Positions 34,736 to 47,882 of a stretch of DNA of 64,000 nt are shown piece by piece; position 1 is the first letter of the stretch; each line of letters begins with the position of its first letter. Under the pieces are notes generated by a model, which searched no databases, was not told the DNA's origin, and saw nothing but the letters and a program-made list of their open reading frames with translations. This DNA is from Holothuria scabra. Taxonomy: Eukaryota > Echinodermata > Holothuroidea > Aspidochirotida > Holothuriidae. The position numbers were made by a program, and so were the translations under genes. The stretch lies in NCBI GenBank assembly GCA_037179385.1, contig CM074196.1, forward strand, positions 31,145,986 to 31,209,985, written 5' to 3'.

Positions 34736-36760
34736 GACTGTTAACCTTCATATTTCACGCGATTTAATATAAATTTTCAATTTTTTTACTTGAGATACAC
34801 TTTAAAGAGAAATTTTCCTTCAGTTCCTACATACTGTATAAAATTTTCTCAAGACACCAGATATAATCAATTAGGTAGAAACATTTTAGTGTTAATTCAT
34901 ATTGATCATCAAGATGTTTACCATTTCTTTACAATTTAGACCAATTTCTGTTCCTAACACTTAACTAATTTATAATGTATTATGACACCATGGGACACCA
35001 TGTGACCTCTGAGAACATTGTAAACACTTGCCAACAGATTCAAATCAGAGTTTGTAAAACAGGGAAATAAACAAACCATGGTCTAGACTGGGCAAAGGAC
35101 AGGAAATTGGTTAGTAGGAAATTCACCTTTTGGCTTGATTTTACTAAATAAGCTGCTCTCAAATCATCACTTTAATCTCAAAATGGAGTTTAAGAAATGA
35201 AGGAACTTACTCAAAATGATCTTGAAAATGGTGCTTGCCATCAGACCCCTCTTCTCTCTTCTACAGTTCAGTAGCACACAAATTCAAATGATCAATCGAT
35301 CATACTGTAGGAAGTTGGTGCTAAGGTGGTGTACCACCCTCCGCATGTTGTCATTCAGGTGGCTCCTGGGAAAAGACATAATATAAAAAAATATTTTGCA
35401 AAAGTGGATAAAAAACATACCTACTGCACATTTATACATATGTTCTACACACATGCATAAACATACAGAATGACCGATAGCACTAATAGTCATGGCTATC
35501 ACGACCTTCCTTATGTCAGGCCCCTAACTGTAAACAAGATATCAAACCAAAAGAACACTAAACTGTGTTGTAAACTCTTAAGTATTAAACTCTATGCCTT
35601 GAAATTACAATGATGTTTGGTTTAATTTTTTCTAACAGAAAACATTGCTTTAAGGTTGATGCCTTCTGTAATACTATAAAACCTGCAGAATGCTCTACAA
35701 TACTGTAACTTTGTAAGTTCAGTATCATGACATCATCCATTTGGAAATCACAATTTATCTACCTGTATCACACTAACGGTAAGTTTCACTGCTATTGACA
35801 GCAACTAAAATTGTTTACACCAAAAGTGAAGATGGACTTGAAAAACATAACATGCTTACGAGAGTCCTTCTGAGCTACTTGAAATGTGCCTGGATTCAAT
35901 GGCAGCAGGGTCAAGCACAATGTCCTTTTCTAAGTACTTTATTGGTGGCTCATCCAAGGCATCATTATCAACTTACGGGATGCTTTCTTGTGAAGCAGCA
36001 TGCAACATCCCAAGGATCACTTTTTGACATTCTTTGAGTTCCTTCAGTTTCATTATTATCTTTACCTCAAAGTTTCCTGTGGGATGAAAAAAAATGAACA
36101 ATACTGTAATTCAGCATCCAAGGTATTTCTCTATTCAAATCTATAACTAATTTTTAGTAATTTACAGGGCACCAGAAAATAAATCGTCTGGACATAAAAA
36201 GTTCACAAATGCACCACCAACCAAAGGTGAAATTTACAGGCCTTAGCCTAATACTGTACTTTTATGAAAGAGCGAAACTCATGAAGACATTAAGAGACCA
36301 TTAAACTTTTCCTTTGATTCTTGAAAAGAAAAGCCAGAGGTCCCAGGACACTTGCTTTTGAGTGTCTATTGTATTTACAACACTGTGACACTACCTACGT
36401 CAACCTTACTGTATGTACAGTACTGTACAATGGCTTTAAAAACATAAAGTCAAGAAATATAAAAAGACCGACACAAGGCTAACAAAAGGGGAGTCTAGTG
36501 TTCAGTCATTTTTGTTCTGCTGTAGCAACAAATTTTGAAACAATTTAGGTGCTCCAACATGGAAGAATGTTGTCTTACTGTAATTTCACACTAGGTACAG
36601 CAGCTCTTCACTTTCACTTTTCATATTTAGCTTGCCAAACTGCAACCCAGAAATGTCCACGGTGATACACTCATTGCATTCAAGCCTAGCCAAAGGTATT
36701 TATTTCTCCTTCATTTCTTTTCTGTACCCTCCTGAATAATACAATATTTTCCACCCTCTT

Positions 36761-37325
36761 TACTTTCTGCCCTTCAAAAACAGTGCTTTTCACCACTTCT
36801 ATTTTCAGCAGAAAACATCCTTTTTGGGGGTGGAAAGTAATGGATTGGAATGTGATATCATTGGTACAGCACTTGTGTCAAATGAAGGTTTTATCAAGTT
36901 TTCCTTTAAGTTTCAAACATCATTGATGTCTCTTACTATTCAGTGCAACACTCGTAACTACCATGCTCCAAGCAACACTTACTGTAGACTTTAGTGTACT
37001 AATACATACTTACGTACAGGTAGCCGAATTACCTTTGTTTTTGCCCTGGTTACTTTCTGCCCTCAGAAACGGTATTTTCAGTCCCTTTTATTTTTAGCAG
37101 TAAACATCTTTTTGGGGGGCATAAAGTTATGGAATGTGAAATCAGTGGTACTTGTGTCAAATGAAGATTTTATAAACTTTCTCCTAGGCCTAAAGTTTCA
37201 AATATTATTGATGTTTTTTGCTATTCTGTGCATCACTCGGTGCTGGCTGTGCTGATGTCTTTCCAAGCAACATTTTCACTGTAGACTTTGGTATTCATCA
37301 TACTAATACATACCTATGTACAGGT
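36761..37325 (+). repeat. 290-bp diverged tandem duplication
   Basis: 'tactttctgccct' at 36761 and 37051, 'acttgtgtcaaatgaag', and 'actaatacatac.tacgtacagg' near 37010 and 37315 delimit two copies. Many substitutions and indels make it old. Confidence 0.8.
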
Positions 37326-39361
37326 ACAGTATACCACATTCAGTGCTGTGAACAATTATTCACACATTTTGCATAAGCTTGCTATATTATAGACACACAG
37401 AGGTGGGGCCTACTTAGCCTAGGCCTAACGTTGTCGTTAGCTACATAAAAAATAGAAGACCATGACTATACTTGATGTTTATAAGAACATCACACAATTC
37501 AATCTTTACGGCCAGGATGCTGAAAAAGTTTTAGGCCTAGGCCTAACCACATATTTTACTGTTGTCTTGGACTTGGCTTTGAAATTTTAAATTTTTAACA
37601 TACGTATACTGTACAGTACTTAGCGGCAGCCTAGGCTTAAGTTCAAACATTTATTTCCACCCCAAGATTTTCAATGGTGGAAATAGTGAATGACTCAAGG
37701 AACCACAGTAAATACAATGGGCTGAACGTTGACTGCACGGGTCTGTCGAGTGCACATCTGCACTGAAATTTCGTGTAAAAATCTTGAAACGATAGAACAG
37801 CCTTTGGGAAAGTTTGGCGCGCATTCGACAGTATAACTGCCTATCTATCGAACATTAACATTAGGCTTGTACCTGCCGTGTGCACTCAACTGTTAGGCTA
37901 GGGGCTTGTGCCTTGCACAAACATATGACTCAACAAGTGAACAATTTTCATCATTTTACATACGAAAGCATCCTTCAAGACGATTTTAAAGAATTTGAAA
38001 CAGATTTCACGACTTACTGTGATTGTGACAGATGTTCCAGGAACAAGTAGTTGAGATTTCTGGGAACTTTCAAGAGAGCTGCTGACAGGAACGTTCAAAT
38101 TTGGACCGTAACTGCTTTTGTTACAATCTATGGAACGCCAATAGAGTCATCAACAGAAAGGGAAGGTAATGTTCACAAGTAGAAGATCGTTGCATAAAGT
38201 GTTCTTGTCTAGCCGATTCACTGACGAACTTTGCCTCTCTCGCTAACCGAAATTATGGATGCAATGCCAATGAGAGCAGGAGGATCGAATTCGACTGACA
38301 CCGGGGTGGAACCTGATTTTATTTTTCACCCCATGCAGGAGGTGCAGCCCTGTGGTTGTACTGTAAGAGGTTTTAAAGGGTAGGAAATTCCGCAAGTTCC
38401 TAACATTTTAAACTGCAAAGCCAAGACATAAAACAGTATTGCTGCGGTCCTCGCTCACATAGCCAAGGGGGGGTGGCTTTCCCTAGAAAGCAACTGACAT
38501 CAATTTTGCTATGGTTTATCATGGTTCCCAAATAAAAATATGCCCCCTCCACCCCCCCCCCGCCCCATCGCTTTCTCCATATATTTTCGTAGGGATGCCA
38601 ATTAGTGCCTATACCGCTATCCCATTGTACCTGAGTTGCATTTGCAAAATATCACAGAGTGCACGTAAGGAAATTCGTACGTTTTGCTCTTTCGAGCGGA
38701 CCGTGAGGAGGGGGGTAGCATGAAAAGCAAGAGGATTACCCTAGGCTATTCCATTTTATGAAATTTTATCTGTGTGACATCGCTGCAGCAATCATGTGGC
38801 AGTGTTAAAATGTATGTTACATCTTTGGCACAGCGTTAAATTACAGTACTTGCTCAAGTTGCTCACGTTGATTTTCATATTTGTGCATGATTTTTGTACA
38901 TTTTAGTACATAGAAGAAGGAATTTCATCGCACGTCCCTGTCCCTCCATTGGACATTTTTGAACAATTTAAAGCTAATATTAAGACTTATCGGGAATGTA
39001 CTCTATAGCTAGTATGACGTTTTGAAAACGTCTTGAAAAAGTTCTGAACACGTTTTAACCATAGCGGTCTAGCATCGTTTCCTCTAACGTACTTAAACGT
39101 CTTTGGGAAGTCCTCTTGAATGCTCATATAATATGAACGTCCAGAAAACGTCATAAAAACGTTTAAAAATCGTCTAGTTATAACGTTTTACAAACGTTAT
39201 TTTGTTACGTAGTAAAAACGTTTTTAGACATTCCTCTTTAGTTTGTGGGAAATGCGGGACGTTTTGAACACGTTCTAAAAACGTTACTTTGGACGAAGAC
39301 GAAACGGACAAACTGAGAACCAAACCAAAACGTTTTCTGGACGTTCGCTGTTAGCTGGGAT

Positions 39362-42300
39362 ACTGCTTATCTAAAAGGTCCATTAAGGGACCAGCAATTT
39401 ACAGCGACGTGGGGGGGGGGGGGAGGGGATCCGTCAGTAATAATCATGTAAAGGAAAAATCACGGGGCACAACATGAAAGGAAGAAAAAAAGAACCTGAA
39501 TGATGACGATAGTATAACATGGTTAAACTTCTGGCTTTTGAATCCTTTAACCTGCAGTCACCGGCCTTTTATTCAAAGACATGGTTTATGGATACGATCC
39601 CGGCACCTTTAGCATAGCATGGATCTGCTACGTTACTTCAACATCCTTACCTGCATCCTTTATAGTAGGTGGAGAAGAAGATAGGTCACGTTGAAGGTGC
39701 CATCGCAATGTAGCAATGATAAGGTCCATAGTTAGAAGGTGAAATGGGGTGTCGAAATTGTAGGGAAGGTGACAAATGTGTAAAAATGCTTTCATCAATG
39801 GCAACCTGAAACTTTTCCGGGGCGAAGTCTGAACCCGCATTCGAGTAGAATCTCCTGTTGTTACAACTGACTTCGTCCCCTGAAGAAAATACACCCTATT
39901 TTATCATGGAAGATGAAGTTGCAGATACTTGCTGAAAACAAGAATAATTGAATCAGAGCAAGGAATTCAAAAGAGATGGGACAGAAAATTTGCCAATTAT
40001 AATGTTGGGGTCGTTAATCATATTGACATTCCCGTAATCACCCAGCCCCACCCATTGACACTCCAGTGGTTATCCCACCCACACTATATACCTTATCCTT
40101 GTCAGGTTTCGTATTTATACCACAAAGTTACTCTCATCACCCGTTACCTACACTACGATAGGCTACAGAAAATTCCTCCACTGGTTATACATGTCTCATT
40201 TCCACGGTGTCATTAGGGAAGAAATGAACGTATACATGGTGCAATAATTCTATACAATGAATTATATTTTAGTAAGGATTGCGAGTTGGCCCATTTGGCT
40301 GTCAATAATTTGGGTCTGTTTTATGAACTACAGAGAGCGGTATCTGTTGAGGTAGCGCGCTTCACCTTTTGTGTATATTACGATAGCTTCATGCACAGCG
40401 CAGTATACCATGTTCCCGGTGCGAACGGTCCACCCTTTGGGGTCTTCAGTGTATGGCGGTATAGGCAAATCCGGACAGTCAAATGATGATCTGATTTTAG
40501 CCAGACGTAAGTGGGGTCTATTATCCTCATTCTTTCAATTTCCTTGAAAACCTGTATCAAGGATGGTTGTACACTAAACTGTATCTTGAGTTCGGTAATT
40601 TCACTAACTATTAGGGTCTGAAATCAAAGTAGCTTAAACAATAAATGAAGACGAGTTAAGGCTGATGGACCCCACTAATTGTTGCCTGCAGCCACTCAAT
40701 ACGGGAGCTGATCGCATTCTTCTGTTGGTAACGTTGGTTCTGTTGGTAACGGTGGTAGTCAAGACCATCATATCTGAGAAAAGGACCGAGACCAGAAGGT
40801 GTCGAGACAGAGACCAACAATACATGTTATATTGGAAAATCGTCTGTTTTTTTTTTTTTTTTTGTTCTTTTTTACTTGACTTCAAAACTCTATGTTCCAA
40901 AAACGTCACGTTCCACCAAAACTGTTTCATTAATTATCACTGATTTGTCCTTGTTTTCTTTTATCATACGCAGAACATAGAATTAATAACTTAACATAAT
41001 TAAGTATTCTTCTAGCATGACCCTTTTCTTTAAATTGGAGTCCGTCAGTGCTACGGGTTAGTGTTGTGAATTTTATCCCGATGAGGCATCAGAGTGAGTT
41101 TGTCCAACCCAAAGAAAAATGAGTCGTATACTTTGTCTATATAGTTCATGTCAAGATTTCTGTTAGACCAAACATGACCATGGACTACACTAATGATGCT
41201 TTAACTGTACGGCTTGATGAAAATGAGTGTTCGAGGCATTTCTACAGAAAGGTGTGTTCGATGATAGATGATTTGAGAGAGTTTTGTGAGGATCTGGTGG
41301 AGGAATTTTCTTCATTCTATTTCTCAGTTTAGCCAAATTTAGGGTCTCTACTAGCCAGATGGAGTAAAATCCATAACAGACAGAAATGGATAGAATTGGA
41401 CAAACACTGAGAAGGGGGATTCAAAACACACAGGGAACACGCGATGTAATGCAGTAACCTGACCTATGTGATAGTCTAGTGCACTGTGCTACTGTACATT
41501 GTCCTATTGACGGTTCAATTGACGTGATGTGTCCCAAATTGCAGCAAATATTCATAAGTGGTTTCCTACCCCCTTTGAATGTAGTTAATAACAGGAAGAG
41601 TCTATCAAAACCAGACGAGGGAAAGAATGGTTTCAAAGGAAAATTCAAAACGGCCGCCGGCCTCCACGATAAAATGATAAAATGGCAAATAATTAACACC
41701 AAATTTACTGGAGTGATGAATAAAGTGTCCATTTGACTATTTCTGATTAGAAACGTCCACTCGTATGAGCTTGACATGGTTTTAGTGTCATTTCTTTCCC
41801 AACATCCAAGATGACGGCCCTTTGCTGAAAGAGAAACTTTGAAATTTGATGGATTTTTTGTTTTAGGAAGACGCCACTCAACTTGACATGTGTCATTTGA
41901 GGATCCCTATTGTCAGATCAATCACGTTTGTTCCCGATGTTTTTCCTTTCCAGAGCCCAGCAAAGCTTGTCAAACACTGATTTACTTCAAGTTTGAGCAT
42001 TAATTCTTTATAGGATTTCAATATGAAGCCTGCGGAGGGCGCCGAAATATCGAGGCTTTCTTGAGCACATATATCAAAACATGAGCTTCCGCTTGAAAAT
42101 GAGAACTAAGAATTCAATGAAAAAGTTTAGAAAACCACTCTGTAGTTGACCGGTGATCTTCATGATACGGTGTCATGTATGGCATATTGTTTTTTCTTTT
42201 TCAGAGCAATTCCCCCTGTCCCCTGCAGTGCCTTTTTGGAATTGCATGGATCGAGCGTAGCGATGCAACTTGGTATGCTTCGCAATCGTCTTTACAGTCT

Positions 42301-42660
42301 ATGTAAGCTGAGACATGATTGTCGACTCGTATAACTACAAGACAGAATAAGATCACCAAAAGCGAAAACAATATTGGGTGATTTCAACGTGCTGTAAAAA
42401 AATAGGATCAAAGGCAAAATAGAACTAAACCCTGTCCTATCACAACCACAAAACCAAAAAATTATGCTAACCAGGAAACGATGAAACGTAAGCGAAAAAG
42501 AACGGGTATCTTTAAAATTTCCTTTTAACTATTTTTCGAAACGGATACGCTTACAAACCAACCTTAAACAAAGCCAGTCGGATGCCAAACACGATACAGG
42601 AAATGGAAAATGAGTATCTGTTAATATCTTTTCTGAATTTGATCTTTTTAAGACCCATGG
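39362..42660. other. No recognisable gene or repeat
   Basis: Contains a poly-T run (40848-40863) and short random frames. I saw no splice-flanked conserved exon or element end that I can support. Confidence 0.5.
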
Positions 42661-44845
42661 ATTTTTGGTTCCCAAGATAAGAGAAACCAATGTGATCATG
42701 ACGACGTGTGTAGGTATGTTTCATGTACGTACGTATGTGTGTGTGTGTGAGTGTGTTTTTGTGACACTTCGCTTGCTAACGATATCTCAAGATAAGAATG
42801 TCTGACAGTTTCCAACTTGGTACTCAGATGCCCCATATTAAGAAGAAGAACCCCATTGTTTTTGACAGTGGTCAGAGGTCATCTGGCATCACGGGGTCTT
42901 AGACTTGAAACGCTCTACATTAAACTCGTTAGCACAATATCTCAAGGTATTTATGTCTGACAGTTTTCAAACTTGATACATAGATACCCCATATCAAGAG
43001 GAAGAACCTTCTTGCTTTTTGTCGAGTTTAAAGGTCATTTGGAATTACAGGGTTAAGGATTCTTAAACTTAACACTGAACTCATTAATGCGATATCTCAA
43101 GGAAGGAGTGTCTGAAAGTTTCCAAACTTGGTTCACAGATGCCGCATATCAAGAAGAAGAACTTTATAGGTTTCTGTTGAGTATAAAGTTCATTTGGGGT
43201 AACAGGGGTCAAAGACTCCAAACATTTAACTTGTTAATATGATGCTTTAAAGACATATTTTCAACATCCCAAACAGTTCCAATTCTCCCAACCTACTTAC
43301 TTCTAGCCCCTCCCACATATATCTAAAACTCATCTTTATCCAGACACAATCCTAGTTCATTGCTTCATGGCTTGTCACAATGACCATACAAGTCCATAAT
43401 GTGTAATCAAGACACTCTCAGTACCCATGCTGTGTAATTTAGCTATGATGCATTGTTTGAATGTGATGCCAATCAACGAGCTGTACCAATTGAGAGTTTT
43501 GATATATGTGTACTGAAACTGTAGTTTGGGGTGACGAATGACTGCCTTTAAGATAAAAATGTGTGACTGGTTTTTAAACTTGGTACTAAGTTTCCCAATA
43601 CTTAAAAGAAGTACCCTATCGTTCTTTGCAAGTTCAAATGTATTGTGGTTCACAGGGGTCAAAGACTCGAAACCCTTTACATTAAACTCGTAACGTGGTA
43701 CCTCAAGATTGGAATGTGTTACAGTTTTCAAACTTGGTACAAAGATCCCATACAAAAAGAGAGAGAGAGCCCCTTTTTGGGCGGAATTCATAGGGCATCT
43801 GGGGTCTAAGGGGATAAAGAATCGAAACGCTTTACATTTAACCGGCTAAAACGATATCTCAAGATGAGAATGTGTGACAGTTTTCAAAATTGGTAAATAG
43901 ATGCCCCTTATTAAGAGTAGAAACTCTACAAGTTTGCGGAGTTCCAAGATCATGTGGGGTCAGTAGGCGGCAAAGACTTAAAATATTTTACATTTAAGTC
44001 ATTAACATGATATCTCAAGATAGGATTGTCTGACAGTTTTTAAATCTTGCATATAAATGTCACATGTTAAGAGACGCTTGCTTATGGTCGAGTTGAAATG
44101 TCATCTGGGGTAAGCAGGGTTTTAAGACTTGAAACACTTTACACTTTTTGTGCTATGTGTAAACTGAAATACTGAATTATTTACAATGCCATGTATATCA
44201 GTTTTTTTATTTGTTCAATCATAAGAGAAACCTTGAAAGTCATCCATACCAACTCAACCCGCCCCTATGAACACCAAGTAGTTTCTTGCCAACTGCCGCC
44301 CCATACATACCCCCAATCATTCCATGCATGTCAACCCACCCCTCATACATATCAAATTGACCTATGCCCTTCATACAAGAATATACCGAATCCCTCTTGT
44401 CAACTTGCACCAATACATACCAAATCACTGCCAAACCGCCCCATACATACAGTATCGAATCCCCTATGTTAGCTTGCTTCTAATACCATATCTGGGTTCA
44501 CGAAATGTCAAAAACTTGGAACATTGCTAATATGATACCGTATTTCAAAGGATATTGGTGTTTGTAACGGAATATGATAAGAAGTTTTCCCCATCTTTTT
44601 TAATGGAGCTCCAATTTCATCGGGGAGGGGGGGGGGGGTCACCCGAGGTAAAACCTAAACCACGTTAACACGATTTCTCGATAAGTATGTAACATGGATG
44701 GAATTCACATTTGGTTTGTGTACATGTAAATGTATATGGTGTAAGGCTGGTTCTATTGTTATTTGACTGAGAAGATATGGAACATCATGGGATTATTTGG
44801 ATTAGAACGTCGTCAAAACCTCAATGCATTTTTTGCATTCTGGTT
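42661..44845 (+). mobile_element. HINE-like element B1
   Basis: Starts 'atttttggttcccaagataagagaaacc', then 'atgtgatcatgacgacgtgtg', a TG tract and diverged ~150-bp units ('cgatatctcaagataagaatgtctgacag', 'aggtcatctgg.atcac'). The 3' end is 'gattatttggattagaac...cctcaatgca...cattctggtt', matching B2. A MITE (43247-43551) is nested in it. Within the tail (44240-44470) is a pyrimidine-rich 'cccatacatac' stretch of tandem character. Non-autonomous. Confidence 0.7.
43247..43551 (-). mobile_element. MITE, 'CACCCCAAAC' family, copy 4
   Basis: The left edge ctTTAAagacatattttcaac...tcccaaac and the right edge gtttggggtgacgaatgactgccTTTAAga are inverted, with TTAA at both outer edges. It is in the opposite orientation to copies 2 and 3. 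The overlapping 138-residue minus-strand frame is repeat-derived. Confidence 0.75.
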
Positions 44846-45554
44846 TTCGAAATATTTTTGAGGAACTAGATACTTGTACAACAACTTCACATAAATTTTT
44901 TAGCGTAGCCTCGCAGGACGTGTCTCGCAATATGCAGCCACAAAGATGCTATGTACGTGGCCTGGTATACAAGAAACGAGGTCACCTAACTGCATGACAG
45001 ATCGAGCTGTCGCCTTAATTTTAGATCAAACGGAGAGGTGAAATTGAATTTGCGAACAAGACTCAACCATTCACCTTTGGCGGGGGGAGGGGAGCAAAAC
45101 GTCATATACATATACATGAAACGGTTTTGAGACATTTCTTCTGTAGGCACATAGTATCAAAGTATGCATTCTTAAAACACTCGGCTAGTTTAGCCAGCCT
45201 GAAGATTTGTATAAAAATTTAAGCCGGTTTGTGTTAGAGTAAATGGAAAACCAATCCCTGGTAAAATTTAACCCCTACGATTTAAGAATAAGGGGGGACT
45301 TGAACATATTTTGTTTTGGGAGGGGCAGGGACTTGAGTCCTCAAAGTCCCGTAGTGATGATGTCTTCAAAGAGGACTGCATTTCATGATGCACATGATGC
45401 AAGTTGACGGAGAAGGAGCTGTTGCCGCACAAGCCATGGTCACGTGATGTAGGGATGGTTGACGAAGCAATGATCTATTTCATTGCAGATAGTATCGATC
45501 ATCTCGTATCTCTTCCTGCTTAACGGACTGTAGCTTGCATACGGAAAATTAAAA

Positions 45555-45740
45555 GGCTACTTCTCTCACCCAAAGCTACAATTGTTTTAGTAGTCCACAA
45601 AAATTCTCAATTGGGTCAGCCCTTTCGTTGATAGCTAGTTAGCATGCAGAGTACCGAAGCTCAGAAAGTTGTGTGAGGGGCTTAAGTAAGTAGGTCATGA
45701 GACTTGGAACTGTTTGGATAGAAGCTTTAAATTCGTCATC
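45555..45740 (+). mobile_element. MITE, 'CACCCCAAAC' family, copy 5 (internally deleted)
   Basis: Left 'cttctctcacccaaagctac', 'ctcaattgggtcagccctttcgttgatagc' wording as in copy 2, then a jump to the right end 'gtgtgaggggcttaagtaagtaggt...ggaactgtttgga'. About 110 bp of the family body is missing. Confidence 0.65.
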
Positions 45741-46785
45741 TCTTCCTTGTGGGAGAGCATGCACAATGCAGATGTTTTCCATCCTGTAGGATGGGCATTC
45801 CTGTCTTAGAGATGGTTTCTCCCTGCGGTTGAGCGAACGTACTACTATGCCAGCTTTTTTGGGCGTCTCTTTTGTTGTTCGTGACACATTTATGCTGTGA
45901 CCTTGCTTCTTAAATAAGAAAAAAAGATGTCACATGATCTGTGCCCAATGCTTTCATTGTGTTTACACGGCGTGAAAAGCAATTAACACATGCTTCACTG
46001 GCCTGTAATCTAACCTCAAATTTTACGTAACTTTTTGTCTATTTTAATATTACTGTTATACTTTCAATCAATTAATCAGATGTGAATCTTGAGTCTGTCA
46101 AGTGTGCGTGAAGTGAGCTTCATTTTCCCCTGAAGGGATAACTGGTAATCAGGCAATGATGGAGGATGTAACGAAAAGTAAGAGGGAACATTTCATCATG
46201 TACAAGACTAGACCTTGACCACATGTGACTTGCTGAAAATTAGGATTGTAATGGGTGGGAGAGAGCAGTACATTTGTGTATGATATAGACCTTTATACAA
46301 GTTTATTCAAGTATAGCTTATGAAAGTATCGCGTATGAATCATAGTTTAGGAGGGAGGGGGGTTTCTTGGGCCCGAAATCTCCTACGAAAATCGGGTTTA
46401 CCCTTAGAAACGTTTACTTGTCGTACTTTTGACGTCCTATTAACATAGTCATTTAATTCTATTCAAAAATCTCACCTAGTTGATTATTGTTGTTGTGCGT
46501 GTAAAGGATATCGTTTAATGGTGATAGGCTCAGTTTAATTGAAATTTGGAAGGAGCGCCACCGTTTACGTTATATGATTCCCATTCGATATAGTAAAAAT
46601 CCATTTCAACCAGAAGCGGTCATCCCCGACCTGTTTTCGAATTTGTTCTTAAGGCAAAATACACTTTGGACCGGAAAAGACAAGTTGAGATATTGTTGGA
46701 TTTAATTTAAGAAAAAAATAAATCTAAATTTAAATTTCAGACAGGTTTAATCATGTCAGTTTTCTTTGCTTGTTGCCCATTTCAG

Positions 46786-46960
46786 ACAGGGGACGGTGAA
46801 CAAAGACTGTCAATACAAGAGGAAATATCATCTCTAAAAGGTAGAGTACGTACCCTACTAACAGCATTGGTACAACACATGGGCGATGATTTTCAGCTTA
46901 ACGCTACAGACATTGAAACCCTGATAGAACAAATCCCTGATGTGCCAGCACCATCTCCAG
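46786..46960 (+). CDS. Candidate exon: charged, coiled-coil-like segment
   Basis: A frame of about 58 codons with a T-rich acceptor (cccatttcag) at 46785 and a consensus donor (ccag|gtgagt) after 46960. It encodes a heptad-like segment (LSIQEEISSLKGRVRTLL), an N-glycosylation sequon NAT and an acidic IETLIEQIPDVPAPSPG tail. It ends in phase 1. Using the AG at 46788-46789 instead, it is a 171-bp phase 1-1 exon. Phase 1 matches the Kazal cassette exons 7.4 kb downstream on the same strand, so it could be an upstream exon of that gene. That link is inference. No domain family recognised. Confidence 0.55.
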
Positions 46961-47194
46961 GTGAGTTGGGTTACCGAGGGCGTACCTCAAACTACTTAAA
47001 GGCATATTTCGGAGGCAAAATACATTGTCTTCAAAATGTGCAGAAAAATTTTTCTCTTTTGGCAGGTGAAAACTCCATCTCAATAGCATACAGCGTTGTG
47101 AAGTTAACAATTTTCTTCAGATTAAGTACATCATGGGAAATATATGTTGTCATCTCGTTATGGCATTCAATTTATTTTTATTTAAATCCTGCTG

Positions 47195-47310
47195 CAGGGA
47201 ATATTAATAGGCAAACCACGCCAGTGAGCCACAACAGGAAAAAGGGTCAAAGCCGACTCCACTGGAACCAATAAGTTGGAAACAGGGCCGTAAAACTCCA
47301 TCTAATTCAT
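47195..47310 (-). repeat. Dispersed repeat 'ccagtgagccacaac', copy 1
   Basis: Inverted relative to 53780-53900. Shared words, read in this orientation, are 'ccagtgagccacaac', 'ggaaaaaggg', 'aaccaataagttggaaacagggcc' and 'taaaactccatct'. A trace also occurs near 19405-19430. Family unknown. Confidence 0.6.
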
Positions 47311-47850
47311 TAGCTATACCCTGCATATGGTGAACAGAAATGCTACATCGACAGGAAAACATATTCAAACATTCCGACAGTATCAAATTTAACGAAAAAC
47401 AGAACATTCAGTTCTAAAGAAAAAAAGGAGTCTGCCACAATGTGCCCACATTACATAGCTATCTGTGGCTTTGCTGAAAATTAAAAATATTCAAATAAAA
47501 AATGATCTTTAAGGTGAGATATCTTGAATTTGGAACAGGTTATTAAACATTTTGTGGAATTTTTTGTCTTTCATATGAGACCCAAGTCAGAAGCCACTGG
47601 GATATGTGTTCACGCGTCTCTTTTATACAAAAGACTACGTCAAGTTGAGTTATAGCACCAAACCTAAGGTTCAAATAATGACATTTTATCGACAATCGAA
47701 AAAGATAGGGAAAACCTCGTGAAATCGAAGTTAAATGTGTTACCCTTCAAAAACAACACTTTCAACATCCGTTTCTTGCTATAGTATATTGATATTTTTA
47801 GTTCCTTGTGTAACAAAGGAACCTATGCAGTCATCTTGGTGTATGTATGG

Positions 47851-47882
<32 letters not shown>

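Larger units (their letters stand above)
31054..39361. mobile_element. Candidate 8.3-kb TIR element with AACGT-rich ends
   Basis: ATCCCAGCTAACA at 31054 is matched by the inverted TGTTAGCTGGGAT ending at 39361. Directly inside each end lies roughly 350-500 bp packed with aacgttt/aaacgt words (31070-31480 and 39018-39345). No transposase frame was found. The target duplication is unclear: the possible registers share only a dinucleotide, AT or AC. Two independent short elements in inverted orientation are the alternative. The interior contains a piggyBac-like MITE, two tandem duplications and MITE E copy 2. Confidence 0.5.

Noticed and set aside
43375..43791. 138-residue minus-strand frame
   Set aside because: Crosses a MITE and element B1 array sequence; not conserved in other MITE copies.
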